Source: JAZKHT01 sp040385245
GTDB lineage: Bacteria > Pseudomonadota > Alphaproteobacteria > Rhodobacterales > Rhodobacteraceae
Direction of reading: 5' to 3'
Assembly: GCA_040385245.1 (NCBI GenBank)
Contig: JAZKHT010000017.1
Coordinates: 1-64,000, forward strand
Length of the DNA stretch: 64,000 bases
The notes below the pieces were generated by a model. The model was not told the DNA's origin, ran no database searches, and worked only from the letters and a program-made list of their open reading frames with translations. Shown in pieces: positions 7,682 through 16,422 of this stretch; position 1 is the first letter of the stretch, and each line of letters starts with the position of its first letter. A program made the translations under genes and the position numbers.

Positions 7682-9127
7682 TCACGTCCCGCAATAGGTC
7701 ACATAGTCGCCTAAGCCTGCAGGAGCCGGCAGGGTGAACGCCTCGGGTGCATCGGCAAAGGGGGTAGAAATCGCGGCCAGCAGCGCGCGGAACGGGGCCA
7801 TGTCGCCTGCGGTCGCGGCTGTCAGCGCCTCTTCGACCTTGTGGTTGCGCGGGATGACAGCGGGGTTCGCTGCGCGCATCCGCAGGGCTGCATCCGGGGC
7901 AAGCCGACGACGCCAGCGGGGCAACCACGCCTCGATCCCCGCGAAATCCGCAAACAGCGGCCGCAGAAGGGCGGTATCGCCATCCACGGCGTTGATCAGA
8001 CGGCGAAAGGTCAGCGTCCAGTCGGCCCCCTGTCCCTGCATCGCGGCCAGCAGGTCATCGGCCAATGGTCCGTCGTTTTCGTCCATCCCGATCAGCCCCA
8101 ACTTGGCCCGCATCACATCAACCCACGCCGTCCGATAGCGCGGGGCGATCCCGGCCAGCAGGTCATTGGCGATGTCCACCGCGCGGTCACCGTCTGCGTC
8201 AAACAGCGGCAGCAGGGTTTCCGCCAGCCGCGCCAGATTCCAGCCCAGGATCATCGGCTGATTGGCATAGGCATAGCGCCCGCCGTGATCAATCGAGGAA
8301 AACACGGTGCCTGGCGCATAGGATTCCATGAACGCGCAGGGGCCAAAGTCGATGCTTTCCCCTGACAGCGCCATGTTGTCGGTGTTCATCACCCCGTGGA
8401 TGAACCCCACCCCCATCCATTGCGCGATCAGCCGGGCCTGCGCGCCGACCACCGCATCGAACAGGGCGACGTAAGGGTTCGCCGCCCTCTGCAAGTCGGG
8501 ATAATGCCGCGCCATGGTGTAATCGGCCAGCGCCTTTACCTTGTCCGCCTCGCCCCGCGCGGCGAAGAACTGGAACGTGCCGATGCGGATGTGGCTGGCG
8601 GCCACGCGCGCCAGAACGGCACCGGGCAATTCCACCTCGCGCAAGACCGGCGCGCCCGTGGCCACCACGGCAAGCGCGCGGGTGGTCGGGATGCCAAGGG
8701 CGAACATGGCCTCGCCGATCAGGTATTCGCGCAGCATCGGGCCGACTGCCGCCTTGCCATCGCCCCCGCGCGAAAAGGGCGTGCGCCCCGATCCCTTGAG
8801 CTGGATGTCGCGCCGCCGCCCGGACCGGTCAATCACCTCACCCAGCAAAAGCGTCCGCCCGTCGCCCAGTTGCGGGGAAAATCCACCGAACTGGTGTCCG
8901 GCATAGGCCTGCGCGATGGGTTCCGCGCCGTCGGGCAATTGGTTGCCGGAAAAGATTTGTGCAGCCTCCGGCTCCAGCGCGGCCGGGTCCAGCCCCAGTT
9001 CAGCGGCCAGTTGCCGGTTCAGTACCAGCAGGCGCGGGTCTGGCGCGGGGGCCGGTTGCACGGGCAGGAAGGTGCCCGGCAAGACGCGGGCATAGCTGTT
9101 GTCGAAACGGAACTGCGGAACCGGCAT
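7682..9127 (-). CDS. selO: Protein adenylyltransferase SelO (YdiU/UPF0061)
   Basis: A 481-residue SelO pseudokinase, a family shown to transfer AMP from ATP to Ser, Thr or Tyr of target proteins. Recognisable blocks are YAGHQFGGFSPQLGDGR (glycine-rich region), QLKGSGRTPFSRGGDGKAA, and the metal-binding GVMNTDNMALSGESIDFGP. The C-terminus ends in YCGT; bacterial members often keep a cysteine near the end, and this one does. The start at 9127 (MPVPQFRFDN) has AAAGGGG upstream; a longer reading adds an unsupported 17 residues. It is followed by ctaA on the same strand after 90 bases. Confidence 0.93.
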   Translation of the reverse strand: MPVPQFRFDNSYARVLPGTFLPVQPAPAPDPRLLVLNRQLAAELGLDPAALEPEAAQIFSGNQLPDGAEPIAQAYAGHQFGGFSPQLGDGRTLLLGEVIDRSGRRRDIQLKGSGRTPFSRGGDGKAAVGPMLREYLIGEAMFALGIPTTRALAVVATGAPVLREVELPGAVLARVAASHIRIGTFQFFAARGEADKVKALADYTMARHYPDLQRAANPYVALFDAVVGAQARLIAQWMGVGFIHGVMNTDNMALSGESIDFGPCAFMESYAPGTVFSSIDHGGRYAYANQPMILGWNLARLAETLLPLFDADGDRAVDIANDLLAGIAPRYRTAWVDVMRAKLGLIGMDENDGPLADDLLAAMQGQGADWTLTFRRLINAVDGDTALLRPLFADFAGIEAWLPRWRRRLAPDAALRMRAANPAVIPRNHKVEEALTAATAGDMAPFRALLAAISTPFADAPEAFTLPAPAGLGDYVTYCGT

Positions 9128-9201
9128 CAGGCACCCCTTTCGCGCAAAAGGCGCCCAGCAGATATGGGGCGCATCCACCCCGGGGGCAAGCGCGCGGGGC
9201 G

Positions 9202-9732
9202 TCAGCGTACCTGCATCCGCGCCACCTGCCAGATAGAGCGGGCATAGATCACCTCGCTTTGGTAGGCGCTGGACGAATCGTAAGGGTATACGATCCAGAG
9301 CGGCCCCTTTTCACGCACCGACAGGGGCTTGCCGTTCACTTCATATGCCAGAATCGGCCCGCCTTCGACCGCATCACTGACCGGGATTTCAATGGTGTAG
9401 TCATTCAACGCCGATGCCGCGATAACCGTGCCCGTTGCCCCCAAGCAGTCCAGCAGCGTGTGCAGCGACACCCCGGTAAAGGTCTGGGGGCCTTCGGTCC
9501 AGATCGTGCTGGTCTGAAAGGTGGTCTGTTCCATCGCCTGAAGCATGGCCAGATCGAACGCCGCCCCTTGATCGGCGGTGTTCAGCGCGATCTGTCCGTC
9601 GATGGACAAGATCACCTGATCTGACAGGGCGGGCAAACCGTCAGCCGTGCAGGCGGCCGCACCCACCGGGATGATCAGACAGGAAACCACTGCACACACA
9701 TATGCAGCCCGGCGCATGGAATGACATATCAT
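9202..9732 (-). CDS. Exported protein resembling the molybdopterin-binding (SUOX) fold
   Basis: A 176-residue protein with a signal peptide (MRRAAYVCAVVSCLIIPVGAA region) and a small mature domain. Segments such as FTGVSLHTLLDCLG, and a following ALNDYTIEIPVSDA...LAYEVNGKPLS, recall the oxidoreductase molybdopterin-binding domain seen in periplasmic YedY/SUOX relatives. The cysteine in LLDCLG is not the usual cofactor cysteine position as far as I can judge, and the domain is shorter than a full enzyme. Function is unknown. An alternative start is the ATG at 9717; neither has a strong ribosome site. The gene lies just downstream of tRNA-Pro on the same strand. Confidence 0.7.
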   Translation of the reverse strand: MICHSMRRAAYVCAVVSCLIIPVGAAACTADGLPALSDQVILSIDGQIALNTADQGAAFDLAMLQAMEQTTFQTSTIWTEGPQTFTGVSLHTLLDCLGATGTVIAASALNDYTIEIPVSDAVEGGPILAYEVNGKPLSVREKGPLWIVYPYDSSSAYQSEVIYARSIWQVARMQVR

Positions 9733-9813
9733 TTTGGGTGTTCCGCTGGAACGTACATACCACCTGCATACGGCAGAAACGCCGCCGCGACACCTATTCT
9801 TTCGGTTAGGAAA

Positions 9814-9890
9814 TGGTCGGGGCGATAGGATTCGAACCTACGACATCCTGCTCCCAAAGCAGGCGCGCTACCAGACTGCGCTACACCCCG
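9814..9890 (-). tRNA. tRNA-Pro (anticodon TGG)
   Basis: The minus strand folds as a complete 77-base cloverleaf. The acceptor CGGGGTG pairs with CGCCCCG, the D-stem is GCGC/GCGC, and the anticodon stem CCTGC/GCAGG encloses loop TTTGGGA with anticodon TGG. The T-arm is GTAGG-TTCGAAT-CCTAT. The 3' CCA is encoded in the DNA. TGG can read most or all proline codons by wobble. Confidence 0.97.
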
Positions 9891-9931
9891 TTGCCAGCCT
9901 CATAACCGGGATCACCGCGATTGGAAAGCGC

Positions 9932-10411
9932 CTAGTCGCAGGGCCAGGCTGCGTTTTCCTGCGACACGGCGGGATGGCGCAGTTCCGCCCCCGGTTCGAT
10001 GCCCATGCGCGCGGCCAGACCGCCGTTGATCTCCAGCACAAAGCGCACATTGTCGCCGCCGGGAATGGCGGTGGTGTCCTGCGGGATGGCATTTGCATGG
10101 ACGTGCGTTACAAGACCGGTTTCGTCGGCAAAGATCATGTCCAGGGGGATCAGCGTGTTCTTCATCCAGAACGCCGATGTGCGGGGGGTTTCGTAGACGA
10201 ACAGCATCCCCGCCGATGTGGCCATGTGTTCGCGGAACATCAGTCCCTGCGCCCGTTCGGCATCGGTGTCTGCGATTTCCACGGAAAAGCGCGCAACGCC
10301 GCCCGTGCCGCGCAATTCGACCGCCCCTTCGGAACAGGCTGCAAAGGCCCACATGGGAGCCAGTGCGGCACCCAATCCGATCAGCCAGCCTGCCGTGTCG
10401 CTGCTTCCCAA
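9932..10411 (-). CDS. DUF192 family exported protein
   Basis: A 159-residue protein of the DUF192 (UPF0127) family: the diagnostic stretch QGLMFREHMA is followed by FWMKNTLIPLDMIF and INGGLAARMGI. The N-terminus (about 25 residues ending near AFAACSE) looks like a signal peptide. The start is a TTG at 10411 with AGGTGG five to six bases upstream. A later ATG at 10354 would remove the signal peptide. The first 31 bases overlap the end of the cold-shock gene, so expression is probably coupled to it. The family's molecular function is unknown. Confidence 0.85.
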   Translation of the reverse strand: MGSSDTAGWLIGLGAALAPMWAFAACSEGAVELRGTGGVARFSVEIADTDAERAQGLMFREHMATSAGMLFVYETPRTSAFWMKNTLIPLDMIFADETGLVTHVHANAIPQDTTAIPGGDNVRFVLEINGGLAARMGIEPGAELRHPAVSQENAAWPCD

Positions 10412-10914
10412 GATACCACCTGCATCGCCATGCGTCCGCGTTTGCCATCGATGATCCGAAGGCAGATCGCTTCGCCGGCCTGAAGATCGGCGAATCCCGA
10501 CAGACGCAGCACCTCGATATGGATGAACACGTCTTCGGGTCGACCGAAGACGTTGGCAAAGCCGAATCCCTTCGCCTTGTCAAACCATTTGACGCGCGCA
10601 GGCTCCAACGGCAGGGCGGCGATCTCCTCGGCCGAGGCCGGGGCTGCTTCGTCGCCAAGCGGGAAGGTCATGCCCTGCGGCGGCTCGATCTGCAGCACCT
10701 CGACGGCCTGCACCCCGCGCTGGGTCATCTGGACGTTCACAGAAATCCCGGCACCATCGGCGACCGAGTTCTGGCCGTAATTGCGCAACACATTCGCATG
10801 CAACAGTATATCAGCGCCACCTTCGTCTGCGACGATGAAACCAAATCCCTTGCCGGGATCAAACCATTTCACGCGACCATGCACCACATGCAGGGTCTTT
10901 TCTTCTTCAGTCAT
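10381..10914 (-). CDS. Cold-shock protein with two CSD domains
   Basis: A 177-residue protein with two cold-shock domains joined by an acidic linker. Domain 1 starts at GRVKWFDPGKGFGFIV (about residue 13) and domain 2 at ARVKWFDKAKGFGFAN (about residue 107); both keep the RNP1-like KGFGF motif that binds single-stranded RNA or DNA. Two-domain forms are common in alphaproteobacteria and act as RNA chaperones in cold or stationary phase. It heads a two-gene unit with the DUF192 gene. The 137 bases upstream (10915-11051) must hold its promoter, but I see no clear -35/-10 pair. Confidence 0.93.
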   Translation of the reverse strand: MTEEEKTLHVVHGRVKWFDPGKGFGFIVADEGGADILLHANVLRNYGQNSVADGAGISVNVQMTQRGVQAVEVLQIEPPQGMTFPLGDEAAPASAEEIAALPLEPARVKWFDKAKGFGFANVFGRPEDVFIHIEVLRLSGFADLQAGEAICLRIIDGKRGRMAMQVVSWEAATRQAG

Positions 10915-11051
10915 GTCGAGAGCCGTTCCCCAGAGTAAGCCCCAATTTGAAAGACATGCCGTGAATTGCCGTTCAGTTTCAAGTGCAAATCCTTAACGCC
11001 ACTCGCGAAGCGCGAAAATTCACGGTGATCGGGCACTTGGTTGCCGCCGTT

Positions 11052-11660
11052 TCAGGGGTTCAGGCGAGCGACATCCCAAGGTGTATCGATACCCCTCCGC
11101 GACCAGCGAAAACGGTCATGCAGACGAAAGGCACCATCTGCCCAAAATTCAATCTCAAGTGGAATCACCTTGATTCCCCCCCAGAATGGCGGGCGGGACG
11201 GGTTGGGTCCATGCGTCGCCGTGACCTTCGCCACCTCGGCCATTAGCGCCGTGCGCGACGACAGGGGGGCCGATTGCTGTGATGCCCAAGCCCCCAGCCG
11301 ACTCTTCAGGCTGCGGCTGGCGTAATATGCGTCCGCCGCCGGACCTTCCTCGCGTTCGGTCAGGCCGCGCACCCGGATCTGGCGACGCAGCGATTTCCAA
11401 TGCAGCACAAAGGCCGCCTTGCCGGTCGCCGCGATCTCTTGCCCCTTGCGGCTGTTGTAGTTGGTGTAAAACACAAAGGCCGCAGGCTCGATGTCCTTCA
11501 AAAGCACCATCCGCACATTGGGCAAGCCATCCGTATCCACCGTGGCCAGTGCAATCGCGTTCGGATCGTTCGGCTCCAGCGGTTCGGCCTCTGTCAGCCA
11601 GGCCCGCGCCAGCACAAAGGGATCGTCCCCCGCGAAAATTCCGCTTCTGTCCATGATCAT
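11052..11660 (-). CDS. pdxH: Pyridoxamine 5'-phosphate oxidase
   Basis: A 202-residue FMN enzyme that oxidises pyridoxine or pyridoxamine 5'-phosphate to PLP, the last step of vitamin B6 synthesis and salvage. The family run is complete: NVRMVLLKDIE, FYTNYNSRKGQEI, ALHWK-like VLHWKSLRRQIRVRG, and the C-terminal signature region WSRRGIDTPWDVARLNP near the end. The start at 11660 (MIMDRSG) is chosen from two nearby ATGs; the ribosome site is weak. The gene is divergent from fabI across 114 bases. Several PLP-dependent enzymes occur in the window, but there is no operon link. Confidence 0.95.
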   Translation of the reverse strand: MIMDRSGIFAGDDPFVLARAWLTEAEPLEPNDPNAIALATVDTDGLPNVRMVLLKDIEPAAFVFYTNYNSRKGQEIAATGKAAFVLHWKSLRRQIRVRGLTEREEGPAADAYYASRSLKSRLGAWASQQSAPLSSRTALMAEVAKVTATHGPNPSRPPFWGGIKVIPLEIEFWADGAFRLHDRFRWSRRGIDTPWDVARLNP

Positions 11661-11712
11661 CGTATCCGCTGTTGTGGGTCTGCTGGGCAGGATTGTCCCG
11701 CCGTCTGCCGCC

Positions 11713-11741
11713 TTGATGCAAGCCGACGGATCGCCTACACG
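11713..11741 (+). promoter_or_regulatory. Candidate fabI promoter
   Basis: TTGATG (11713-11718) and TACACG (11736-11741) are spaced by 17 bases and lie 34 bases before the fabI start. The -10 match is weak, so this is only a candidate. Confidence 0.3.
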
Positions 11742-11774
11742 TCGATAAAACACAAGGTGGGCGGGGGACAGCCA

Positions 11775-12605
11775 ATGTCAACGGGACTAATGCAGGGCAA
11801 GCGGGGCCTCATCATGGGCCTTGCCAACGATAAATCAATCGCCTGGGGCATTGCAAAAGCCTGCGCCGACCACGGGGCAGAAATGGCCTTCTCGTATCAG
11901 GGAGAGCAGCTGAAAAAGCGCGTCGAACCGCTGATCGCGTCCATCGGCATGTCAGAGATGCTGGAATGTGACGTGGCCGACGAAGCGTCGCTTGACGCTT
12001 TGTTCGCGCATTTGCAGGCGCTGTGGGGCAAGATCGACTTTGTCGTTCATGCCATCGGGTTTTCGGACAAGAACGAATTGCGCGGCCGCTATGTCGACAC
12101 CTCGCGCCAGAACTTCCTGATGTCGATGGATATTTCCGTCTACAGCTTTACCGCGATCTGTCAGCGCGCCGCGGCCATCATGAATCCCGGCGGCAGCCTT
12201 CTGACCCTGACCTATTACGGTGCCGAAAAGGTCATGCCGCACTACAACGTCATGGGCCTGTGCAAGGCCGCGCTTGAGGCGTCGGTGAAATACATCGCCG
12301 AAGACCTGGGCAAGGACGGCATCCGCGTGAACGCCATTTCCGCGGGCCCGATAAAGACGCTGGCCGCCAGCGGCATCGGCGATTTCCGCTACATCATGAA
12401 GTGGAACGAACTGAACTCTCCGCTGCGCCGCAACGTCACGCAGGAAGAGGTGGGCAAGGCTGCCCTTTATCTGCTGTCCGACCTTGGGTCCGGCACCACC
12501 GGCGAAAACCTGCATGTTGATGCGGGCTATCACGTCATCGGGATGAAGGCCGTCGATGCACCCGACATCGACGTGGTCACCGGCCGCAAGGAGAATGGGC
12601 AATGA
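11775..12605 (+). CDS. fabI: Enoyl-[acyl-carrier-protein] reductase (NADH)
   Basis: A 276-residue short-chain dehydrogenase-type enzyme performing the last reduction of each fatty acid elongation cycle. The N-terminal GLANDKSIAWGIAKA is the FabI version of the NAD-binding loop. The catalytic pair is Y157 and K164 in YNVMGLCK, and the upstream Y147/Y148 of the TLTYYG segment is typical. Residues 90-100 (VVHAIGFSDK) match the substrate region of the triclosan-sensitive family. The start at 11775 has GGGGGACA upstream. gpt follows with an ATGA overlap. Confidence 0.96.
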   Translation: MSTGLMQGKRGLIMGLANDKSIAWGIAKACADHGAEMAFSYQGEQLKKRVEPLIASIGMSEMLECDVADEASLDALFAHLQALWGKIDFVVHAIGFSDKNELRGRYVDTSRQNFLMSMDISVYSFTAICQRAAAIMNPGGSLLTLTYYGAEKVMPHYNVMGLCKAALEASVKYIAEDLGKDGIRVNAISAGPIKTLAASGIGDFRYIMKWNELNSPLRRNVTQEEVGKAALYLLSDLGSGTTGENLHVDAGYHVIGMKAVDAPDIDVVTGRKENGQ

Positions 12606-13105
12606 ACGACCGCCTGCCGCATGAAAAGGGGTTCCATGTCAGTTGGGACCAGATTCACCGCGACGCCCGCGCGCTGGCCTGGCGGCTGGACGGCAAGGGG
12701 CCGGATGAAGGCGCCTGGCGCGCCGTCGTCGGCATCACGCGCGGCGGCCTTGTGCCCGCGATGATCGTCAGCCGCGAACTCGACATCCGTGTTGTCGATA
12801 CGATCAGCGTGAAAAGCTACAGCCACCAGAACCAGACCGAGGCGAAGGTGATCAAATCCCCGCAGGCCGACCTGATGGGTGACGGCACCGGCATCCTGAT
12901 CGTCGATGATCTGGTCGACAGCGGCAAGACACTGGAACTGGTGCGCCGTCTGTATCCGCGCGCGCATTTCGCCACCGTCTACGCCAAGCCGTCGGGCAAG
13001 CCGCAGGTCGACACCTATATCACCGAGGTCAGCCAGGACACCTGGATCTTCTTTCCCTGGGACATGGCCCTGCAATACGTTCAGCCCTTTCGCGGCACGG
13101 ACTGA
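12602..13105 (+). CDS. gpt: Xanthine-guanine phosphoribosyltransferase
   Basis: A 167-residue purine salvage enzyme transferring phosphoribosyl from PRPP to xanthine or guanine. The PRPP-binding motif ILIVDDLVDSGKTLEL lies at residues about 99-114, and GITRGGLVPAMIVSREL near residue 42 is typical of Gpt rather than Hpt. The C-terminal TWIFFPWDM closes the base-binding pocket. The start overlaps the fabI stop (ATGA), so the two are translationally coupled although their pathways differ. An intrinsic terminator follows at once. Confidence 0.95.
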   Translation: MNDRLPHEKGFHVSWDQIHRDARALAWRLDGKGPDEGAWRAVVGITRGGLVPAMIVSRELDIRVVDTISVKSYSHQNQTEAKVIKSPQADLMGDGTGILIVDDLVDSGKTLELVRRLYPRAHFATVYAKPSGKPQVDTYITEVSQDTWIFFPWDMALQYVQPFRGTD

Positions 13106-13108
13106 TAC

Positions 13109-13141
13109 CCGCACCCGATTGCACAAAAGGGTGCGGATTTT
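13109..13141 (+). terminator. Rho-independent terminator after gpt
   Basis: Stem CCGCACCC (13109-13116) pairs with GGGTGCGG (13129-13136) across a 12-base A-rich loop and is followed by ATTTT. It begins four bases after the gpt stop and separates fabI-gpt from the aminotransferase gene. Confidence 0.75.
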
Positions 13142-13214
13142 GCGCATTTCGGCAGCCCCCTTGTCCGCAAGCGCCGGTTAGCCTTGTCTGCACATCACCC
13201 CTGAAAGGCCGATC

Positions 13215-14393
13215 ATGACCCATCCGCTGAACCCCGCCATGGCCGCCACCTTTGCCCCCCCGGTGATGGAGGCGCGGCGCTGGCTGCAAGGGGCGGTGTT
13301 CCCGCCCGACCGCCTGCTGATCAACGTCAGTCAGGCCGCCCCGGTGGACAGCCCGCCGCTGGGTCTGCGGCAGGCGCTGGCGGATGCGGCACTGAACGAT
13401 CCGGCCGCCCATCTGTATGGCCCGGTGCTGGGCAATCCCGCCTTGCGCGCCGAAATCGCCACGCAGTTTTCCGCCGCCTATGGTGGCACGATCGCGCCTG
13501 AACAGGTGGCGATCACCCAAGGCTGCAATCAGGCCTTCACCGCCGTGATGTCCACCCTTGCCGGGGCGGGCGATCAGGTGATCCTGCCAACGCCGTGGTA
13601 TTTCAACCACAAGATGTGGCTGGACATGCAGGGCATCGATGCGGTCCCGCTGCCCACCGGCGCAGACCTGATCCCGCAGGCGGATGATGCCGCGCGCCTG
13701 ATCACCGACCGCACCCGCGCCATCGTGCTGGTCAGCCCCAACAACCCCGGCGGCGTCGAATACCCCGCCGAAACGCTGGCCGCCTTTCGCGATCTGGCCC
13801 GCGCGCATGGCCTTGCGCTGATCGTCGATGAAACCTACCGGGACTTTGACAGCCGCACGGGCCGCCCGCACGATCTGTTCACCGACCCCGATTGGTCGGA
13901 CACGCTGATCCAGCTCTACAGCTTTTCCAAAGCCTACCGCCTGACCGGTCACCGCGTCGGCTCCATAGTCGCCAGCGTGGACCGTCTGGCAGAGGTTGAA
14001 AAATTCCTCGACACCGTCGCCATCTGCCCCAGCCAGCTTGGCCAGATCGGCGCGCTGTGGGGGATGCGCAACCTGTCGCAATGGGTGGCTGGCGAGCGCG
14101 CCGAAATCCTGGCCCGCCGCACCGCGATGGTCGGGGGCTTTGCCGCCCTGCCCGACTGGACGCTGCTGGGATGCGGGGCCTATTTCGCCTATGTCGAACA
14201 CCCCTTTGTCGAAAGCTCGGATGCGCTGGCAAAGCGTCTGGTGCACGAGGCGGGCCTTCTGATGCTGCCCGGCACGATGTTTCAACCCGAAGGGTCGCCC
14301 GACGGCAAACGCCAGATGCGCATCGCCTTTGCCAATGTCGATGCGGCGGGCATTGCCGAGATGTTCCGGCGTCTGGCACGGGTCAAACCCTGA
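13215..14393 (+). CDS. Class I/II PLP-dependent aminotransferase
   Basis: A 392-residue fold-type I aminotransferase. The PLP-binding lysine is in SFSKAYRLTGHRVG (about residue 238). Other landmarks are YGPVLGNPALRAEIA, VSPNNPGGVEYP and IVDETYRDF, all typical of the aspartate/aromatic aminotransferase subgroup I-gamma. The substrate is not deducible. The start at 13215 has GAAAGG upstream. It is a single-gene unit: a terminator lies before it, and a copy of the AAATATCC 3'-end element lies after it. Confidence 0.9.
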   Translation: MTHPLNPAMAATFAPPVMEARRWLQGAVFPPDRLLINVSQAAPVDSPPLGLRQALADAALNDPAAHLYGPVLGNPALRAEIATQFSAAYGGTIAPEQVAITQGCNQAFTAVMSTLAGAGDQVILPTPWYFNHKMWLDMQGIDAVPLPTGADLIPQADDAARLITDRTRAIVLVSPNNPGGVEYPAETLAAFRDLARAHGLALIVDETYRDFDSRTGRPHDLFTDPDWSDTLIQLYSFSKAYRLTGHRVGSIVASVDRLAEVEKFLDTVAICPSQLGQIGALWGMRNLSQWVAGERAEILARRTAMVGGFAALPDWTLLGCGAYFAYVEHPFVESSDALAKRLVHEAGLLMLPGTMFQPEGSPDGKRQMRIAFANVDAAGIAEMFRRLARVKP

Positions 14394-14425
14394 CCCATTC
14401 CTCTGTTCGCAAATATCCCCGGCTG
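14394..14425 (+). repeat. AAATATCC 3'-end element, copy 2
   Basis: CCATTCCTCTGTTCGC precedes AAATATCC (14411-14418), followed by CCGGCTGGG. The core begins 18 bases after the end of the aminotransferase gene. The rest of the interval to 14542 shows no further feature. Confidence 0.55.
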
Positions 14426-14542
14426 GGTCCGTTGGGGAGGAAAACCCTTGCGGCGCGCGCGGCGGGGCTTGCCCTGAACATCTTGCCCCCCCGCGCCTGA
14501 CCGCTTAGACAGGCGCAAACCCCTAGCCCATAAGGCATCCCG

Positions 14543-16414
14543 ATGGCCAAAGAACCGCAGACGGAATCCCGCCGCAAACCCGGCAAAGGCACGACCATCG
14601 CGGTCTGGCTTTTGATGGCGATGCTTGTCGTCGGCCTTGGCGGCTTTGGCGTCAGCAACTTTGGCGGCAATGTCACCCGGATCGGGGCCGTCGGCGACCG
14701 CGACATTCCGGTCAACGACTATGCCCGCGCGTTGCAACAGGAAATCTCTGCGATGTCGGCGCAGTTCGGTCAGCAACTGACTTTTACGCAGGCGCAGGCT
14801 TTTGGCATCGACCGCCAGGTGCTGCAATCCATGATCACCCGCACCGCCCTTGATAACGAGGCTGACCGCATCGGCATTTCCGCAGGCGATCAGACGGTCG
14901 CCGCCGAAATCACAGGGATGCAGGCGTTTCAGGGCACCGCAGGCACGTTCGACCGCGAAACCTATCGCTTCGCGCTGGACCGCAACAACCTGACCGAGGC
15001 TGAATTTGAACGCACCCTGCGCGCAGATGTCGCCCGGTCGGTGCTGCAAGGGGCCATCGTCGGCGGCTTTGCGACCCCGGCGGCGTTGACCGATACGCTT
15101 TATGCTTGGGCGGGTGAACGGCGCAGCTTTTCGCTTCTGCGCCTGACCGAGGCCGATCTTCCCGCCCCCCTGCCCGCGCCCACCGATGCCGATCTGACCG
15201 CGTTCCACACCGATCACATCGACCAGTTCACCAAGCCCGAGGCGAAGCGCATCACCTACGTCGCCCTGCTGCCCGATGACATGGCAGCCGACATGCCGGT
15301 GGATGATGCATCGCTGCAGGCGCTGTATGATGCGCGGATCGACGAATTCGTCGTGCCCGAGCGCCGTCTGGTGGAACGTCTGGTGTTCCCGTCACAGGCC
15401 GATGCCGACGCAGCCAAGGCCCGGCTTGATGCGGGTGACGCGTTCGAGACGCTGGTCACCGACCGTGGCCTGACGCTGGAGGATATCGACCTGGGCGATG
15501 TGGCCCGCGATGATCTGGGGGCCGCCGCCGATGCCGTATTTGCGCTGACCGAACCGGGGGTTGTGGGGCCGTTGGCCTCTGACCTCGGGCCTGCGCTGTT
15601 TCGGATGAACGGCGTTCTGGCCGCGCAGGAAACCACCTTTGATCAGGCGCGCGAGGCCCTGGCCGGTGAAATGCAGGCCGACGCCGCCCGCCGCGCCATT
15701 GCCGACCGGGTCGAAGAAATCGACGACCTGCTGGCGGGTGGCGCCACTTTGGAAGAGGTCGCGACCGAAGCCGGGATGGACCTGCAACAGATCGACTATG
15801 TGCCGGGTGCCGAAGACAACGCCGAAATTGCGGGCTATCCGAAATTTCGTGCTGCCGCCGATGCGCTGGCAGCCGGTGACTTCCCCGAGGCGGTGCTTCT
15901 GGATGACGGCGGCCTTGTCGCGCTGCGGCTGGATGAAACCGTGCCGCCCGCCCCCATCCCCTTTGATCAGGTGCGCGACGAGGTGACCGCCGCATGGCGC
16001 GCCGATGCGCTGGCCAAGGCGTTGTCGGCCCATGCCACGACCGTCAAGGCGGCGGTGGACGGCGGCGCATCGCTGGGCGCATACGGCATCGTGTCGGTGA
16101 CCCGCGATCTGCCCCGCGAAGGGTTTGTCGAAGGCACGCCGCCCGAAATGATGAAAGCCCTGTTCGAAATTGGCGCGGGTGAGGTGTCGGTGATCGAAGG
16201 CCCCGAATTCGTCGGCGTCCTGCGGGTTGACAGCATCCAGCCCGCCGCCACCGAAGGCGAAGACGCCACCGCCCTGCGCGAGGCGATTGCCATTCAGGCC
16301 GAGCAAAGCATCGCGCAAGACGCCTTTGCGCTGTTCACCAACGCCCTGACGGCCGAGGCGGGGATCACCCTTGACCAGACCGCGATCAACGCCGTTCACG
16401 CCCAGTTCAACTAA
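14543..16414 (+). CDS. Peptidylprolyl isomerase / periplasmic chaperone (PpiD-like)
   Basis: A 623-residue membrane-anchored folding factor. A short basic N-terminus and one membrane helix (IAVWLLMAMLVVGLGGFGV, residues about 19-37) are followed by a SurA-type N-terminal domain (ALDNEADRIGISAGD, MQAFQG). A degenerate parvulin domain lies about residues 250-365, and a long C-terminal region follows. The arrangement is that of PpiD, which assists outer-membrane and secreted proteins at the inner-membrane surface. The isomerase active site is weakly conserved, so the chaperone role is more certain than catalysis. trpE follows after eight bases, so the two may share a transcript. Confidence 0.88.
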   Translation: MAKEPQTESRRKPGKGTTIAVWLLMAMLVVGLGGFGVSNFGGNVTRIGAVGDRDIPVNDYARALQQEISAMSAQFGQQLTFTQAQAFGIDRQVLQSMITRTALDNEADRIGISAGDQTVAAEITGMQAFQGTAGTFDRETYRFALDRNNLTEAEFERTLRADVARSVLQGAIVGGFATPAALTDTLYAWAGERRSFSLLRLTEADLPAPLPAPTDADLTAFHTDHIDQFTKPEAKRITYVALLPDDMAADMPVDDASLQALYDARIDEFVVPERRLVERLVFPSQADADAAKARLDAGDAFETLVTDRGLTLEDIDLGDVARDDLGAAADAVFALTEPGVVGPLASDLGPALFRMNGVLAAQETTFDQAREALAGEMQADAARRAIADRVEEIDDLLAGGATLEEVATEAGMDLQQIDYVPGAEDNAEIAGYPKFRAAADALAAGDFPEAVLLDDGGLVALRLDETVPPAPIPFDQVRDEVTAAWRADALAKALSAHATTVKAAVDGGASLGAYGIVSVTRDLPREGFVEGTPPEMMKALFEIGAGEVSVIEGPEFVGVLRVDSIQPAATEGEDATALREAIAIQAEQSIAQDAFALFTNALTAEAGITLDQTAINAVHAQFN

Positions 16415-16422
16415 GGCCGATC

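Noticed and set aside
16330..16422. Tryptophan attenuator before trpE
   Set aside because: Only eight bases separate ppiD-like and trpE, with no Trp-codon leader peptide or paired hairpins.
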